In this document: positions 8,446 through 16,800 of the stretch, in pieces
Layout of the letters: each line of letters begins with the position of its first letter
Position numbering within the stretch: position 1 is the first letter of the stretch
From: Micromonospora lupini str. Lupac 08
GTDB lineage: Bacteria > Actinomycetota > Actinomycetes > Mycobacteriales > Micromonosporaceae
DNA length: 64,000 bases
Assembly (NCBI RefSeq): GCF_000297395.2
Contig: NZ_HF570108.1
Location: forward strand, 4,212,154-4,276,153
Direction: 5' to 3'
Made by a program: the position numbers and the translations under genes
Notes under the pieces: generated by a model
What the model was told of the DNA's origin: nothing
What the model saw: the letters and a program-made list of their open reading frames with translations, nothing else
Database searches by the model: none

Positions 8446-9425
8446 TCCCCGTCGTCGTAGGTGATGAGGTGGCAGAGCGCGGGCAGGTCACCCGTGCTCA
8501 GTCGGGCGAGTACGTCGGGCAGCTCCGCGAACCGGGACGCGCCGGTGATCAGCGCGTCGAAGGCCGGGTCGTCGAGCAGGTCCAGGGCCAGGGCCAGCCG
8601 GTCGGTGTAGCTGCGGCGGCCCCGCCGCGCGGGAGCGACCATGCCGACCTGGCTGCTGCGCACGGTCAGTCGTCCGGAGTGGAAGGCCCCGCCCAGCGAC
8701 ACCTGCACCGGCCGGTCGCCGTACCAGCTCAGCTCGATCACCGTGCCCTCGGGCGCGAGCAGGTCCAGCGCGTGTTGCAGCCCGGCGGAGGTGGCGCTGG
8801 CGTGCACGACCAGGTCCCGGTCACCTGTCGCGTCGCTCGGCTGGGCGAACCCGACACCGAGGGCGCCGGCGATCCCGGCCCGGCGGGCGTCGGTGTCGAC
8901 AAGCTCGACCTGCACGCCGGGGAACCGGGCGAGCAGCGCCGCGACACAGCAGCCCACCATGCCCGCGCCGACGACGCTGACCCGGTCGCCGACCAGGGGC
9001 GCCGCGTCCCACAGGGCGTTCACGGCGGTCTCCACGGTGCCGGCGAGCACGGCGCGGGCGGGCGGCACGTCGTCCGGCACCGGCACCACGGCTGTCGCCG
9101 GCACGACGTACGCGCTCTGGTGCGGGTGCAGGCAGAAGACCGTACGCCCGAGCAGCTCCGGCGGGCCCTGCTCGACCACGCCGACGCTGAGGTAGCCGTA
9201 CTTCACGGGACCCGGGAAGTCGCCCTCCTGGAACGGGGCGCGCATCGCCGCGTGCTGGTCGGCGGGCACCCGACCGGCGAACACGAGCGTCTCGGTGCCC
9301 CGGCTGACCCCGGAGTAGCGGGCTCGCACCAGCACCTCGTCGGGCCCCGGCACGGGCAGCGACACCGGCCGGATCTCCGCCGCGCCGGGCTCGCGCACCC
9401 AGCAGGCGTACGCCTCGCGGATCAC
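8442..9425 (-). CDS. Medium-chain dehydrogenase of the BchC-like type
   Basis: 327 residues. The N-terminal GroES-like domain carries YSGVSRGTE, where ordinary zinc alcohol dehydrogenases have a catalytic Cys, so the usual zinc site is missing. The nucleotide-binding domain has VGAGMVGCCVAALL (about residues 150-163). The SRGTE form is typical of the BchC/2-desacetyl-2-hydroxyethyl group of oxidoreductases. GTG at 9425 chosen because AGGTGAGG lies upstream; an earlier GTG at 9440 lacks a site. It is the first gene of the seven-gene minus-strand operon and shares a 94-base divergent promoter region with the phosphatidyltransferase gene. Confidence 0.83.
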   Translation of the reverse strand: MIREAYACWVREPGAAEIRPVSLPVPGPDEVLVRARYSGVSRGTETLVFAGRVPADQHAAMRAPFQEGDFPGPVKYGYLSVGVVEQGPPELLGRTVFCLHPHQSAYVVPATAVVPVPDDVPPARAVLAGTVETAVNALWDAAPLVGDRVSVVGAGMVGCCVAALLARFPGVQVELVDTDARRAGIAGALGVGFAQPSDATGDRDLVVHASATSAGLQHALDLLAPEGTVIELSWYGDRPVQVSLGGAFHSGRLTVRSSQVGMVAPARRGRRSYTDRLALALDLLDDPAFDALITGASRFAELPDVLARLSTGDLPALCHLITYDDGE

Positions 9426-9519
9426 CCTCGCACACCTCACCTTTTTGTCCCGGTCGAACCGAACGGCCCTGATTTCCGTGTTCCCTGTCGGGGTCGTCGA
9501 TCATAAACACGGAGGTACG

Positions 9520-10437
9520 GTGCCCACAGTTCGAAGCGGTCCGGTGATCGGGCTGAGCGCGCAGTTGGTCGTGCTGGCGGCGCTGGCCGCCACCGTGGGT
9601 CTGGGCCCGGCGGGTTGGCTGGCCGGGGCCGGCTACGCGGCGCTCACCTGCCTCGCGTTGAGCAGGGGCCTGCACCTGGCCGGCGCGTCCCGTCTCGGTC
9701 CGGCGGACCGGGTGACGCTGACGCGGGCCGTCCTGGTCGGCGCGGTCACCGCGCTTGTGGTGGACTCGTTCGGCCGTCCGACGCCGGTGGGGCTGCTTGT
9801 CGCGCTGAGCGCGGTGGCCCTGCTGCTGGACGCGGTGGACGGTCGGGTCGCCCGGCGCACCGGCACGGTCAGCGCGCTCGGGGCCCGCTTCGACATGGAG
9901 GTCGACGCGTTCCTCATCCTGGTTCTCAGCGTGCACGTCGCCCCGGCGGCCGGGAGCTGGGTGCTTGCCATCGGCGCGATGCGGTACGTCTTCGTCGCGG
10001 CGAGCGCCGTGCTGCCCTGGCTGTCCGGCTCGTTGCCGCCGCGCTACTGGCGCAAGGTGGTCGCCGCCGCGCAGGGGGTGTTGTTGGCGGTCGCCGCCGC
10101 GCGGGTGCTGCCGGAGCCGTGGACCACTGTGGTCCTGGTGGCGGCGTTGGCGCTGCTTGTCGAGTCGTTCGGCCGCGACGTGGCCTGGCTGTGGCGCCGC
10201 CGCCCGGGCACGCCCACGGTCACCGCGCCAATCGCCGCCGAGCCGACGCTCGCCGGGCCGATCGCGGTCGCGCCGACGGTCGCCGCGCCCGCGCCCGCCG
10301 CACCTGTGGCGCTGCCCCTGCTCCCGCTGGGTGGACACGCGCCGCTCGTCGTGCCGCCGTTGCTGCCGGTCCCCGGCCCGGTGCCCGCGCTGGCGGCCCG
10401 CTCGGGCGGTACGGTCCACTCCGACTGGAGGCCGTGA
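9520..10437 (+). CDS. CDP-alcohol phosphatidyltransferase family membrane protein
   Basis: 305 residues. The family signature D-x2-D-G-x2-A-R-x8-G-x3-D-x3-D is complete in LDAVDGRVARRTG and ARFDMEVD (residues about 106-132), with hydrophobic helices on both sides. The enzyme would replace CMP of a CDP-activated lipid or alcohol with another alcohol, making a phosphodiester lipid. The C-terminal 80 residues are a Pro/Ala/Val-rich tail, unusual for the family. GTG at 9520 chosen because GGAGG (9511-9515) sits just before it; an ATG 25 codons earlier has no such site. The stop overlaps the next start (TGATG). Confidence 0.88.
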   Translation: MPTVRSGPVIGLSAQLVVLAALAATVGLGPAGWLAGAGYAALTCLALSRGLHLAGASRLGPADRVTLTRAVLVGAVTALVVDSFGRPTPVGLLVALSAVALLLDAVDGRVARRTGTVSALGARFDMEVDAFLILVLSVHVAPAAGSWVLAIGAMRYVFVAASAVLPWLSGSLPPRYWRKVVAAAQGVLLAVAAARVLPEPWTTVVLVAALALLVESFGRDVAWLWRRRPGTPTVTAPIAAEPTLAGPIAVAPTVAAPAPAAPVALPLLPLGGHAPLVVPPLLPVPGPVPALAARSGGTVHSDWRP

Positions 10438-12182
10438 TGACCCTTCCCGCCCGGCTGCGCCGGCTGACCGGCCGGCGCCATCCGCGCCCCGCCCCGACCG
10501 GCGACGCTTCGGCGCGTACCCCGGTGGTGTCGCCCGTGCGGCGCGGCCGTGCGCGGCGGACGTGGTCGGCGGCCGGCGGTGTGCTGGCGGTGCTGCTGGT
10601 GTACGCGGTCCTGGTCGGCCCGGACCGGCTCGGCGAGCTGACACCCGGCGCGTTCCTGCGCATCCCGCTGGAGGGTCTGCTGGTCGCGGCGCTGCTGCTG
10701 GCGTTGCCGCCGGGGCCACGGCGGGTGGTGGTGGCCGTGGCGGGGCCGCTGCTCGGGCTGCTGGCCATCGTGAAGCTCGCCGACCTGGGTTTCCGCACGG
10801 CCCTCGACCGACCCTTCGACCTGGTGCTTGACTGGCTGCTGCTGGACGACGCGTACGGCTTCGTGCGGGACTCGGCGGGGCGCGCCGGCGCGGTCGGCGC
10901 GGTGGTGGGCGTCGTGCTGCTGGTCGGTGTGCTGCTGCTGGTGGTGACCATGGCGTTGCGGCGACTGGCGTCGCTGCTGGTCGGCCACGAGCGGGTGGCG
11001 ACGCGGACGGTTGCCGCGTTGACGCTCGCCTGGGTGGTCTGCGCGGTCGTCGGGGTGCGGATCGTCCCGGGCGTGCCGGTGGCCGACGCCGGGACCACGG
11101 CGCTGGTCGGCGCGCACGCCGAGCAGGTGGACGCGCGGCTGCGCGACCGTGGCCGGTTCACCGCCCAGATCGACGCCGACCCGTTCCAGGACGTCCCGGG
11201 CGACCAACTGCTGACCGGGCTGCGCGGCAAGGACGTCGTTCTCGCCTTCGTGGAGAGCTACGGGCGCGACGCCGTGGAGGATCCGGAGTTGGCGCCGCAG
11301 GTGAACGCGGTGCTGGACACCGGGACCGAGCGGCTGCGCGCGGCCGGGTACGGCGCGCGCAGCGGCTTCCTCACCTCCCCGACGTTCGGCGGTGGCAGTT
11401 GGCTGGCCCACGACACGCTGCTGTCCGGCCTGTGGACCGACAACGAGCAGCGCCACCGCAGCCTGCTGGCCAGCGACCGGCTCACCCTCAACGGCGCGTT
11501 CCGCCGCGCCGGCTGGCAGACCGTCGGGGTGCTGCCGGCGGCCACCCAGCCCTGGCCGGAGCAGGGTTTCTTCTCCTACGACCGCTACTACGACGCCGCG
11601 GCGCTCGGCTACCGGGGCCCGAAGTTCAGCTACGCCCCGATGCCCGACCAGTACACGCTGTCGTTCTTCCAGCGGCGGGTCCGGGCGGGCGCGGACCGCC
11701 CGATCATGGCGGAGATCCCGCTGATCTCCAGCCACTCCCCGTGGACGGCCGTGCCCCGCATGATCGGCTGGGACGAGGTGGATGACGGCTCCGTCTACCA
11801 CCGCGACGCCGCCGGAAAGGACAGCGGCGACGAGGACGACCGGGACACCGGCCGGGTTCGGGCCGGCTACCGGCAGGCCATCGCGTACTCGCTTCAGGCG
11901 CTGATCTCCTACGTGCAGACCTACGGTGACGACGATCTGGTGCTGGTCTTCCTCGGCGATCACCAGCCGGCCCCGGTGGTGACCGGCGAGGGTGCGAGCC
12001 GGGACGTGCCGATCACCATCGTCGCCCGGGACCCGACCGTGCTGAACCGGGTGGCGGGCTGGGGCTGGCAGGACGGACTGCGGCCGGGCCCGCAGGCGCC
12101 GGTGTGGCCGATGGACACCTTCCGGGACCGGTTCCTGACCACCTTTGGGCCGTCGACGCCGCCGATTGCCGCGCCGCGCTGA
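10437..12182 (+). CDS. Membrane sulfatase/LtaS-type phosphotransferase-like enzyme
   Basis: 581 residues. Four or five N-terminal helices (about residues 40-210) anchor an extracellular alkaline-phosphatase-fold domain starting near residue 260 (GKDVVLAFVESYGRD). Metal-site-like pieces include ESYGRD, the late GDHQPAPVV and the His-rich SSHSPW. LtaS and related enzymes move glycerol-phosphate or phosphoethanolamine groups outside the membrane; arylsulfatase-type hydrolysis is the alternative. One-base TGATG overlap with the CDP-alcohol phosphatidyltransferase gene suggests that the two work on the same lipid or wall polymer. Confidence 0.82.
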   Translation: MTLPARLRRLTGRRHPRPAPTGDASARTPVVSPVRRGRARRTWSAAGGVLAVLLVYAVLVGPDRLGELTPGAFLRIPLEGLLVAALLLALPPGPRRVVVAVAGPLLGLLAIVKLADLGFRTALDRPFDLVLDWLLLDDAYGFVRDSAGRAGAVGAVVGVVLLVGVLLLVVTMALRRLASLLVGHERVATRTVAALTLAWVVCAVVGVRIVPGVPVADAGTTALVGAHAEQVDARLRDRGRFTAQIDADPFQDVPGDQLLTGLRGKDVVLAFVESYGRDAVEDPELAPQVNAVLDTGTERLRAAGYGARSGFLTSPTFGGGSWLAHDTLLSGLWTDNEQRHRSLLASDRLTLNGAFRRAGWQTVGVLPAATQPWPEQGFFSYDRYYDAAALGYRGPKFSYAPMPDQYTLSFFQRRVRAGADRPIMAEIPLISSHSPWTAVPRMIGWDEVDDGSVYHRDAAGKDSGDEDDRDTGRVRAGYRQAIAYSLQALISYVQTYGDDDLVLVFLGDHQPAPVVTGEGASRDVPITIVARDPTVLNRVAGWGWQDGLRPGPQAPVWPMDTFRDRFLTTFGPSTPPIAAPR

Positions 12183-12352
12183 TCTCGCATCAGTCACTGC
12201 GACAATTCCGGCCGTTGCTGTTCCACCAGCTTGCGCGTACGGTCCACGTCGAGCAGCCCGCCGTACGCCGCGTTCTCGCAGGCGGAGCCCTTCAGAGGGC
12301 TGCGAATCGCCTCTTCCATCATCTGCCGGCCTCAGCACCGGAAAGAAGAGCC

Positions 12353-13093
12353 ATGGAAACCGCACAAGCACGGGATGGCGCCGAACGATCCGTGAAACAG
12401 AAGGTCTGCATTGTCGGGGCCTCCGGAAAGCTTGGGCGGTACATGGTGCGACACGCGCTCGATCGGGGCTACGACGTCGTCGGCGTGTGCCGTCCGGGCA
12501 GCGTGGGCAAGCTCGACGCGTTCAATGGCCGGATCACCGTCATCCCGGGAGCGACCGACGACCGCGACGTCATCGCCCGCGCGGTCGCCGGGTGCGATGG
12601 CGTGTTGACCGTGCTGGTCCCACGGGGGGTCCACCACTACTCGACCGGAACGGCCCAGGCCGTGCTCGACCACGCACGCCCCGCTGCACGCCTCGTGTTC
12701 TCCTGCGGGTGGCACATCACCCGCGACGGCCAGGACGTGTACTCCTGGAAGCTGAAGGCCATCGTCAGGGCTTTCGGCCCGCTGGCGAAACTCGCTCGCT
12801 TCGCCGACCTCGACGACCAGGTGGAAGCCTGCCGTCGGGTGTTCGCCAGCGACACCCGCTGGACCGTCGTGCGCGGCAGTGACCTGGAAGAGGGTGACAG
12901 CCAGGGCCTCCCGCTCTGGAGCAGACACGTGGGCGACCCCGTCCTCGAAAGCAACCGCACCCGTCGAGTCGACTTCGCCCTGTTCATGGTCGACGCCCTC
13001 ACCGACGACGACCTCGTTCACGAGGCACCGGCGATCGTCGGCCGCCAGACACCCTCGGCGCTCGCGCACGCCGGCCGGGACGGCTCGACATGA
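12353..13093 (+). CDS. NAD(P)-binding Rossmann-fold protein (NmrA/atypical SDR type)
   Basis: 246 residues. The nucleotide-binding motif is VGASGKLGRYM (about residues 21-31), and the second strand ends in the basic CRPGSVGK, favouring NADP. No YxxxK catalytic pair is obvious, so it may be a sensor or an atypical reductase. Start ATG at 12353 is preceded by GAAAGAAGAG. The stop overlaps the next start by four bases (ATGA, 13090-13093), making a two-gene operon with the DUF4386 protein. Confidence 0.8.
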   Translation: METAQARDGAERSVKQKVCIVGASGKLGRYMVRHALDRGYDVVGVCRPGSVGKLDAFNGRITVIPGATDDRDVIARAVAGCDGVLTVLVPRGVHHYSTGTAQAVLDHARPAARLVFSCGWHITRDGQDVYSWKLKAIVRAFGPLAKLARFADLDDQVEACRRVFASDTRWTVVRGSDLEEGDSQGLPLWSRHVGDPVLESNRTRRVDFALFMVDALTDDDLVHEAPAIVGRQTPSALAHAGRDGST

Positions 13094-13806
13094 GCCCGCT
13101 CCGGAGGACCTCTCTCGTCGTGGGCGTGCTCTATCTCCTCACGTTCGTCTCGATTCCGATTCTCGGCCTGTACGCGACGGTGCTCGATCCCGAAGCTGTC
13201 GTCGGCCCGGGTGCCGAGACGGGCGTGGCCTGGGGCGGCGTCCTGGAGATGGTCGTGGCTCTCGCGTGCATCGGCACCGCGGTCGTGCTGTACCCGGTCG
13301 TCAAACGACAGAACGAGACACTCGCGTTGGGCTTCGTCGGCGTCCGGGTTCTGGAGGCGGCCACGATCATCGCCGGCATCGTGCTCATCATGTCGCTCGT
13401 CACCGTGCGGCAGGCCGAGCCGAGCCCGGAGGCGGGGGTCACCGGCGAGACGCTCATCGCCCTGCACGACTGGACGTTCCTCACCGGGCAGGGCTTCCTG
13501 CCGGCCGTGAATGCCGTCCTCCTGGGCACACTCCTCTACCGGTCCCGCCTCGTCCCGCGGGTCCTCCCCGTGCTCGGCTTCATCGGGGCGCCCCTGCTCA
13601 CCATCACCTTCGTCGCCACGATGTTCGGCTTCTGGACACAGGTGTCCCCCGCGTCGGCCCTGCTGACCCTGCCGATTGCCCTGTGGGAGCTCGCGCTGGG
13701 CGTCTGGTTGATCGTGAGGGGCTTCCGGCCCTCCCCCGTCACCGCCGACCTGCCCGGCAGTTCCGTCCCGAGCCAGGTTTCGCCGATTCGGACAAATAGC
13801 ACATAG
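13090..13806 (+). CDS. DUF4386-type integral membrane protein
   Basis: 238 residues with about six hydrophobic segments and the DUF4386 look: an N-terminal helix VVGVLYLLTFVSIPILG, then AWGGVLEMVVALACIGTAVVLYPVVK, and a C-terminal VLGFIGAPLLTITFVATMFG. Function of the family is not established. Coupled to the upstream Rossmann-fold gene. The two genes look like a small independent unit set between the envelope locus and the wall-protein gene; no regulator is next to them. Confidence 0.82.
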   Translation: MSPLRRTSLVVGVLYLLTFVSIPILGLYATVLDPEAVVGPGAETGVAWGGVLEMVVALACIGTAVVLYPVVKRQNETLALGFVGVRVLEAATIIAGIVLIMSLVTVRQAEPSPEAGVTGETLIALHDWTFLTGQGFLPAVNAVLLGTLLYRSRLVPRVLPVLGFIGAPLLTITFVATMFGFWTQVSPASALLTLPIALWELALGVWLIVRGFRPSPVTADLPGSSVPSQVSPIRTNST

Positions 13807-13860
13807 TCCTACATTTGCCTCGCTACGCTCCCCTGGCACATCGGACACAACGGGGGCGTG

Positions 13861-16800
13861 ATGAGGATTTCTTCGTGGGGTAGCCGCAGGACGCGCGCGG
13901 CGGCGCTGACCGCCGTCGGCGCCATCCTGGCGGTCAACGCTCTGCTGGCGCCGACGCCGGCCGAGCCCCTGCCGAATCGGGTGCTGACCGCGGCCGAGGA
14001 CGTCGGGCCGGTGGACCCGGTCGCCGAGGCGCTGAGCTTCGGGGTCATGACCGAGGGCGACGCCAACGTCGTCAGCGACGAGAACGAGGGCACCCTCGCC
14101 GTCGGCGGAAACCTCACCTTCGGCAACTACCAACTCGCCGGGGCGACCGCCGGGTCGTTCGTCGTACCCGGTGACGCCCGACCGAGCGCCCTCGTCGTCG
14201 GCGGACGCGTGAACTTCGCCGGCAGCGTCGGCGGCACCCGTCTCCAGGTGCTCTCCAGCGGATACGCCAAGGTGGGCGACCTGACCGGCACCTTCGTGCG
14301 TGACACCGACAACAACGGTGCCCAGGTCAACACGCGGATCCTGCCGTCGGACAACTACGACGCGGCACCCCGGGTGGAGCTGGTCACCCGGCAGCCCGTC
14401 CCCAGCGTCGGGCCCACCTCGCCGATCAACTTCGCGGGCGCCTTCGCCGCCTTCCGCGACACGACCGCCGGCCTGGCCACCTGCGACAACACGGTGGTGC
14501 TCCGGACCCCGAACGGCGACGTCATCCCCCGGCCGATCCCCGCGGGCAGCAACGCCGTGGTCACCCTCACCCCGGGCGTGACGAACGTGCTGAACCTGAC
14601 CGCGGCCGACCTCGCCAACATTCAGACGCTCACCTTCGCCAGCCAGCCCACCGCCAGCACCCCGCTGCTGGTCAACGTGGACACCACAGGCGTCGGCAAC
14701 ACCTTCGACTGGACCGCCCCGAACTTCTCCGGCATCGGCGGCACGCAGGCCCGCTACGTCCTGTTCAACTTCCCGACCGCCACCGCGCTCACCCTCACGA
14801 CGGGCGCCGCCACGGTCGAGGGCACCATCTACGCCCCCAACGCCAGCCTCACCGACCTCTCGGCCAGCAACACCGAGGGCAGCGTGATCACCCGTACGCT
14901 TGACCACCGCGGCGGTGAGATCCACTACTTCCCGTTCAGCACCACGCTGTCCTGCGCGGGCGCGAGCCCGGCCGGCATCGATCTGATCAAGGCGTCGACC
15001 ACCACGGTGATCACGACCGTCGGCCAGCAGGTGCCGTACTCGTTCCACGTGGTCAACACCGGCGGCGTCCCGCTCACCGCCATCTCGGTCACCGACCAGC
15101 AGACCCCGCCCTCGTCGAACACCAACCTCGGCCCCATCACCTGCCTGGCCACCACTCTCGCGCCGGGCACGCGAACGGCGTGCACCGCCACCTACACGGT
15201 CACCCAGGCGGACCTCGACAACGGCGGTGTCACGAACGTCGGCACCGCCCAGGGCTCCCCACCCACCGGCCCGCCGGTGGTGTCCGATCCGGACACCCTG
15301 ACCATTCCGGCGCAGTCGCTCACCGCCGCCATCACCGTCGTGAAGTCGTCGACCACCACGTCCATCACCTCGGTGGGGCAGCAGGTGCCCTACCGGTACC
15401 TGGTCGCCAACACCGGGGGCCTGACCCTCACCAACGTCGGCGTCACCGACGTGCAGACGCCGCCGTCGTCCAATGCCAACCTCGGCCCGATCACCTGCGT
15501 CGCCACCACCCTCGCGCCGGGCGCGACCACCACCTGCACCGCCACGTACACCGTCACCCAGGCCGACCTCGACAACGACCGGGTCGCCGACACCGCCACC
15601 GCCCGGGGTACGCCACCCACCGGGCCCCCGGTCACCTCGCCGCCGTCCACGCTGACCATCCCGGCGGCAGGGCTGATCCCGTCGATCACGGTGACGAAGA
15701 CCTCCACCACCGCCTCGATCACGACCGTCGGGCAGCAGGTGCCGTACTCGTTCCACGTGGTCAACACCGGCGGGCTCACCCTGACCAACGTCAACGTCAC
15801 GGACGTGCAGGCGCCGCCCTCGTCCAACGACAATCTCGGCCCGATCACCTGCGCCGCCACCACCCTCGCGCCGGGCGCGCGGACCGCGTGCACCGCCACC
15901 TACACCGTCACCCAGGCCGACCTCGACAACGACCAGGTCACCAACACCGCCACCGCACACGGCACCCCGCCCGGGGGTACGCCTGTGGACTCGCCGCCCT
16001 CCACGCTGACCCTGCCGGAGACCGGCCTGGTCGCCGCGATCGCGGTACTCAAGACGTCCACCACCGTCACGATCACGACCGCCGGGCAGCAGGTGCCGTA
16101 CTCGTTCCACGTGGTCAACACCGGCGGGCTCACCCTGACCAACGTCGGCGTCACCGACGTGCAGACTCCGCCGTCGTCGAACGACAACCTCGGCCCGATC
16201 ACCTGCGCCGCCACCACTCTCGCCCCCGGCGTGGAGACGGCGTGCACCGCCACCTACACGGTCACCCAGGCCGACCTGGACCTCGGCGCCGTACGTGACA
16301 CCGCGACCGCGCACGGCACCCCGCCCGGCGGGGGAACGCCCGTCCAGTCGAATCCGTCGACGCTGACGATCCCGGGCGACGCGCCCTCCCCGGCCATCGC
16401 GCTTGTGAAGTCGTCCACGAGCGCGACCATCAGCTCGGTGGGCCAGCAGGTGCCCTACCGGTTCCTGGTCGCCAACACCGGCGGCGTGACGCTGAACAAC
16501 ATCAACGTCACCGACGTGCAGGACCCGCCGTCCTCGAACGCGAACCTCGGGCCGATCACCTGCCCGCAGACCACGCTCGCGCCCGGCGAGACCACCGCGT
16601 GCACGGCCACCTACACCGTCACCCAGGCCGACCTGGACCATGACGAACTGACCGACATCGCCACCGCGCACGGCACCCCGACGGGGACCGAGGAGCCGGT
16701 GGACTCGAACCAGGTCGTGCTGACCATCCCGGCGGCCGACGTCACGCCGTCGCTCTCGGTCATCAAGTCGTCCACCACCACGACGATCACCACGGTCGGG

